Positions 6,486 through 9,466 of a stretch of 9,466 nt of DNA are shown piece by piece; position 1 is the first letter of the stretch; each line of letters starts with the position of its first letter. This DNA comes from Methanobacteriota archaeon. GTDB taxonomy: Archaea; Halobacteriota; Methanosarcinia; Methanosarcinales; Methanoperedenaceae. The translations under genes and the position numbers were made by a program. The notes beneath the pieces were generated by a model. It saw only the letters and a list, made by a program, of their open reading frames with translations. It made no database searches and was not told the origin of the DNA. The DNA is taken from assembly GCA_018899795.1 (NCBI GenBank), contig JAHIHJ010000384.1, positions 1-9,466 of the forward strand, written 5' to 3'.

Positions 6486-7061
6486 ATGGTCAAAATCATC
6501 GTCATCAACAACCACGGTCAATTCTGTCACCTGATCCACCGCGCCGTGCGCGACCTTGACCAGGAAGTTGAACTTGTGAAAAATACATCCACCATAGAGG
6601 AGATCCTCGCAAAAGAACCCGACGGGCTGATACTCAGCGGCGGTCCCACCCTTGAGCGCGCGGGCAATTGCAGGGAGTATGTCAGAGAACTTGACCTGCC
6701 TATACTTGGCATCTGTCTTGGGCATCAGGTAATGGCGCTGGAATACGGTGGTAAATTGAGGACTGGCTCTGCTGGAGGTTACGCAGCTATCGAGATAGAG
6801 ATCGTTGAGGAAGATGATATCTTAAAAGGTCTTGGTCCCAAAACAAGCGTCTGGGCATCCCATGCAGACGAGGTCTCGGCGCTTCCTCCCGATTTCATGA
6901 GGCTCGCGCGCTCCCGCATAAGCGAGATAGAGGCGATGAAACATAAGACAAAGCCGCTGTATGGTGTGCAGTGGCATCCTGAGGTCTCGCATACTGAACG
7001 CGGGAACGACCTGCTTATGAACTTTTTTGAGGTGTGCAGGGGATATAAGAAGAAGCACTGA
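6486..7061 (+). CDS. guaAA: GMP synthase, glutamine amidotransferase subunit A
   Basis: The product is a 191-residue class I glutamine amidotransferase, the normal length for the free-standing archaeal GuaAA subunit. It hydrolyses glutamine and passes ammonia to the separate PP-ATPase subunit GuaAB, which aminates XMP to GMP. The triad is complete: Cys77 in the nucleophile elbow G-I-C-L-G-H-Q, with His164 and Glu166 in W-H-P-E-V. The oxyanion-type L-S-G-G-P (50-54) is also present. The opening [15 protein letters not shown] is typical of archaeal GuaAA and separates it from the anthranilate, carbamoyl-phosphate and PabA amidotransferases. No synthetase domain or guaAB gene lies nearby, so the partner must be encoded elsewhere. 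GGTAGAT precedes the ATG. A run of six T follows the stop codon. Confidence 0.93.
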   Translation: MVKIIVINNHGQFCHLIHRAVRDLDQEVELVKNTSTIEEILAKEPDGLILSGGPTLERAGNCREYVRELDLPILGICLGHQVMALEYGGKLRTGSAGGYAAIEIEIVEEDDILKGLGPKTSVWASHADEVSALPPDFMRLARSRISEIEAMKHKTKPLYGVQWHPEVSHTERGNDLLMNFFEVCRGYKKKH

Positions 7062-7086
7062 TTTTTTAACATGCATACATTTAACC
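7062..7086 (+). promoter_or_regulatory. T-tract end of guaAA and possible leaderless promoter of pncB
   Basis: Six T (7062-7067) directly follow the guaAA TGA and may terminate its transcript. Within the same 49-base gap, ACATTTAAC (7077-7085) is a weak TATA-like element about 30 bases before the pncB ATG. No SD is visible before that ATG (the preceding bases are CCAATATTAACCA), so a leaderless pncB message, or read-through from guaAA, would explain expression. Confidence 0.3.
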
Positions 7087-7110
7087 CTCTAAAACTCCCA
7101 ATATTAACCA

Positions 7111-8463
7111 ATGTCCGAAGCCCTCCGAACTGACCTTTACCAGCTTACCATGATGCAGGCTTATTGGAAGTCAGGGCACAATCCTGAAGCCACTTTCGAT
7201 TATTTCGTTAGGAAGATCCCTTTCGGCCAATATCTTGTGACAGCGGGATTAAATTATGTGCTGGACTATATCGAAAGCCTGCGCTTTGAAGATGACGATA
7301 TCGAATACCTGCAAAGTCAGGGTTTCGATGAAGATTTCCTCAAGCACCTTCGCGACTTCAGGTTCACAGGCGACATACTTGCCATGCCCGAAGGCAGCAT
7401 CGCATTCCCGCTTGAGCCCATGATCAGGGTAACTGCGCCCATAATGGAAGCGCAACTCGTCGAGACTTATCTCCTCAACAAAATGAACTTCTCAACCCTT
7501 ATCGCAACGAAAGCCTCGCGGGTCGTGTATGCTGCACGGGGGCGTTCGATAGCTGAATTTGGTCTCCGCCGCGCTCAGGGCGACGGGCATCTTGAAGCAA
7601 CGCGGGCCACCTATATCGGAGGATGCGACTCCACGTCCAATGTGCTTGCGGGAAAGATCCATGGCATACCTGTTTCAGGAACCATGGCGCATTCCTTCGT
7701 AACGAGCTTTGACCATGAGATCGATTCCTACCGCGCTTATGCAGAAGCATTCCCAAAACGGTGCTTTCTTCTGATAGACACATACAACAGCATAGAAGGC
7801 GCAAAAAAAGCAGTTATAGTAGGAAAAGAACTTGAAAAAAGGGGCGAAAAGCTCTTGGGTGTAAGGCTTGACAGCGGTGATCTGGCAGAACTCTCAAAAG
7901 AGGTACGAAGGCTCCTTGATGATGGCGGTCTAAAATACGTAAAGATAGTGGCAAGCGGAGACCTCAATGAATGGAAGATCGATGAGATGATGAAAAAAGG
8001 AGCGAAAATCGACATGTTCGGCGTTGGGACTGAACTTGTTACGGGACGCCCAACACCTGCCCTTGACGGCATATACAAGCTCTCGGACGTGGTGGAGCAG
8101 GGAAAGCACATGCCAAAGATGAAGCTCTCTGATGATCCTGTAAAAGCCACGCTCCCTGGAAAAAAAAGTGTGTGGCGCATCGTTGAAAAAGGGAAGTTCG
8201 TAAGAGATGTCATATCTCTGGAAGAAGAGGATGTTGATAATGCCATACCAATACTTGAAAAGGTCGTTGAAAAAGGGAGGATCGTATGCAACAGGCCTTC
8301 TCTTGAGAAGATTAGACAGAGGACAGGTGAGAATCTCTCGAATTTGCCTGATATTTACAGGAAACTTGACAGCGCAGCGGTATATCCTGTTGAGTTCAGC
8401 AGGGAACTTGTCGCGCTAAGGGAACGCGTCATTGAAAAAATAAGAAGGGAAGAGTTGAGTTAG
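7111..8463 (+). CDS. pncB: Nicotinate phosphoribosyltransferase
   Basis: The enzyme joins nicotinate and PRPP, with ATP hydrolysis, to form nicotinate mononucleotide (NaMN), the salvage entry to NAD, in the cytosol. The 450-residue protein starts with the family hallmark T-D-L-Y-Q-L-T-M-M-Q-A-Y (7-18), which supports the ATG at 7111 over the in-frame ATGs at 7150 and 7153 (residues 14-15). Other family features are F-G-L-R-R-A-Q-G (150-157), the G-T-M-A-H segment (190-194) with His194 matching the phosphorylated active-site histidine of the family, L-I-D-T-Y (221-225), V-R-L-D-S-G-D (251-257) and F-G-V-G-T (303-307) for phosphate binding. The C-terminal part (about 340-450) is charged and helical. 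The related nicotinamide enzyme lacks this overall pattern, so nicotinate is the likely substrate. The gene is 49 bases after guaAA and 88 bases before larC, all in the same direction. Confidence 0.94.
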   Translation: MSEALRTDLYQLTMMQAYWKSGHNPEATFDYFVRKIPFGQYLVTAGLNYVLDYIESLRFEDDDIEYLQSQGFDEDFLKHLRDFRFTGDILAMPEGSIAFPLEPMIRVTAPIMEAQLVETYLLNKMNFSTLIATKASRVVYAARGRSIAEFGLRRAQGDGHLEATRATYIGGCDSTSNVLAGKIHGIPVSGTMAHSFVTSFDHEIDSYRAYAEAFPKRCFLLIDTYNSIEGAKKAVIVGKELEKRGEKLLGVRLDSGDLAELSKEVRRLLDDGGLKYVKIVASGDLNEWKIDEMMKKGAKIDMFGVGTELVTGRPTPALDGIYKLSDVVEQGKHMPKMKLSDDPVKATLPGKKSVWRIVEKGKFVRDVISLEEEDVDNAIPILEKVVEKGRIVCNRPSLEKIRQRTGENLSNLPDIYRKLDSAAVYPVEFSRELVALRERVIEKIRREELS

Positions 8464-8510
8464 AAGGGCAAAAACCATTTCATTCGTCATCGGTTAAGAA
8501 AAAAAATCAA

Positions 8511-8527
8511 GAAAGTCTTTATAAATA
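8511..8527 (+). promoter_or_regulatory. Strong archaeal promoter of larC, probably leaderless
   Basis: GAAAGTC (8511-8517) is a good BRE and TTTATAAATA (8518-8527) is close to the ideal archaeal TATA box. Counting about 26-28 bases from the TATA centre puts initiation at 8549-8552, at or within a few bases of the larC ATG (8552). No SD precedes the ATG. A second AT-rich stretch, ATAATATATAA (8531-8541), lies too close to the gene to be a TATA box. This is the clearest promoter in the window. Confidence 0.65.
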
Positions 8528-8551
8528 TGAATAATATATAAGATTAGTTCG

Positions 8552-9466
8552 ATGAAAGCGATACTTTTTGACCCTTTTTCCGGCGCGTCAGGCGATATGA
8601 CCACAGCATGCCTTATCGACCTGGGGGCAGATGCAGATAAGGTTAAGAATGCAATGGAAACCGCTGCAGATGTTAAGGTCGAAGTTACCAGAACAACCAA
8701 GAAAGACATCGCTGCAACCGCAGTCAATGTTTCCACGAAAAAAGACGGGAACCTGAAACTTTCCGAGATCATCGGGCGTATCAGTTCCCTATCTCTTCCA
8801 GAAGAGGTCATCTCGGATGCGGTCTCGGTCTTTAACATACTCGGCAGCGCGGAGTCAAGAGTGCATGGCGTACTGATCGAAAAACTCCATTTCCATGAAC
8901 TCGGGCAGGAGGACGCGATCGCGGATATCGTGGGAGCGTGTACTGCATTTCATGACCTCGGTCTTAAGGATCACAGGATTTACTGCACCCCCATATCTGT
9001 TGGCGCTGGATTCATCGAGTTCTCGCACGGGAAATTCCCTGTGCCTGCGCCTGCCGCGCTTGAGATCTTAAAGGAATATTCTTTGCCCTGGCGGTCTGGC
9101 CCGGTCGAAGGTGAGCTTCTCACACCCACTGGCGCGGCGCTGCTTGCTCATTTCGTGAACGAGAAGGGCGCATGTCCAGGGATGACAGCAAAAAGAATAG
9201 GTTACGGGGCAGGAAGCATGGAGAGCGCTGTTCCAAATGTCCTGCGGGTGATCGAAGGGGAAATTGATGAAGCCCTTATCTCAGACAGCATAGAGATGCT
9301 TGAGACGAACGTGGACGATGTTACGGGTCAGGTGCTGGGGAACCTGATAGATGAGCTTCTTGCAAAAGGTGCAAGGGACGTATCCATTATACCTGCCACC
9401 ATGAAAAAAGGGCGAAGCGGCAGCATCATTCAGGTGATAGCAAAGCCTGAGGATTCAGATGCTCTT
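8552..9466 (+). CDS. larC: LarC-type nickel insertion protein (DUF111 family), 3' end outside the window
   Basis: The frame is open for 305 codons to the window end with no stop. LarC is the CTP-dependent enzyme that inserts nickel into pyridinium-3,5-bisthiocarboxylate mononucleotide, making the nickel-pincer nucleotide of lactate racemase LarA and relatives. Family features visible are the N-terminal F-D-P-F-S-G-A-S-G-D-M (6-16), the histidine-rich H-F-H-E-L-G (113-118), T-P-T-G-A-A-L (191-197), and L-E-T-N-V-D-D (250-256), which opens the C-terminal domain, then M-K-K-G-R-S-G (284-290). In Lactiplantibacillus plantarum the two halves are joined by a programmed frameshift; here they are read continuously across the junction (about residues 235-250). 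Full-length members run to about 400 residues, so perhaps 100 are missing. No larA, larB or larE is in the window. Many archaea carry this family without a known LarA, so the client enzyme is unknown. Confidence 0.93.
   Translation, partial: MKAILFDPFSGASGDMTTACLIDLGADADKVKNAMETAADVKVEVTRTTKKDIAATAVNVSTKKDGNLKLSEIIGRISSLSLPEEVISDAVSVFNILGSAESRVHGVLIEKLHFHELGQEDAIADIVGACTAFHDLGLKDHRIYCTPISVGAGFIEFSHGKFPVPAPAALEILKEYSLPWRSGPVEGELLTPTGAALLAHFVNEKGACPGMTAKRIGYGAGSMESAVPNVLRVIEGEIDEALISDSIEMLETNVDDVTGQVLGNLIDELLAKGARDVSIIPATMKKGRSGSIIQVIAKPEDSDAL

Noticed and set aside
7737..8291. Minus-strand open frame of 184 codons inside pncB
   Set aside because: It is very rich in Ser, Phe and Thr, as expected from reading a lysine/glutamate-rich gene backwards, and pncB is certain on the plus strand.
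1..9466. CRISPR arrays, insertion sequences, tRNA/rRNA genes, integrase or defence genes
   Set aside because: I looked for direct-repeat arrays, terminal inverted repeats with a transposase, tRNA-like folds and nuclease or helicase genes and saw none. The window is almost entirely filled with intact metabolic genes.

Overview
This window looks like a chromosomal segment of a euryarchaeon, most likely a Methanosarcinales-type methanogen or methane oxidiser. That placement is inferred from protein character and promoter style, not from a search. The archaeal signs are TATA/BRE-like promoters in the short gaps, likely leaderless starts without a Shine-Dalgarno (SD) sequence, GGTGAT-type SD sequences, T-tract ends directly after stop codons, and a stand-alone glutaminase subunit of GMP synthetase (GuaAA). 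Most of the window is core metabolism. I see no CRISPR array, insertion sequence, tRNA, rRNA or phage gene, and no intergenic gap exceeds about 155 bases.

Layout. The left edge holds the 3' end of phosphoglycerate kinase (pgk, + strand). It converges on a full-length ClpB disaggregase gene (- strand), with a hairpin between them that overlaps the clpB stop codon. clpB and a LysE-family membrane exporter gene (+ strand) diverge from a 153-base AT-rich gap that contains a near-perfect 19-bp palindrome. Next comes an AT-rich (about 34% GC) gene for an unrecognised protein with a probable N-terminal winged helix. It is followed by long-form D-3-phosphoglycerate dehydrogenase (serA), overlapped by 4 bases by a 60-residue two-helix membrane protein. 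A 130-base gap with two perfect inverted repeats leads to guaAA, then nicotinate phosphoribosyltransferase (pncB). The window ends inside larC, which encodes the nickel-inserting enzyme of the nickel-pincer nucleotide pathway and has a textbook archaeal promoter.

How the genes fit together. Pgk and SerA both act around 3-phosphoglycerate, at the branch from lower glycolysis/gluconeogenesis into serine. GuaAA (GMP synthesis) and PncB (NaMN synthesis) are nucleotide enzymes. PncB and LarC may be linked more closely: PncB product feeds NaAD, the starting compound of the nickel-pincer nucleotide that LarC completes. I did not find a clearly new multi-gene system. The best candidates for something undescribed are the AT-rich winged-helix gene, the serA-coupled small membrane protein, and the palindromes in the clpB/lysE and serA/guaAA gaps.
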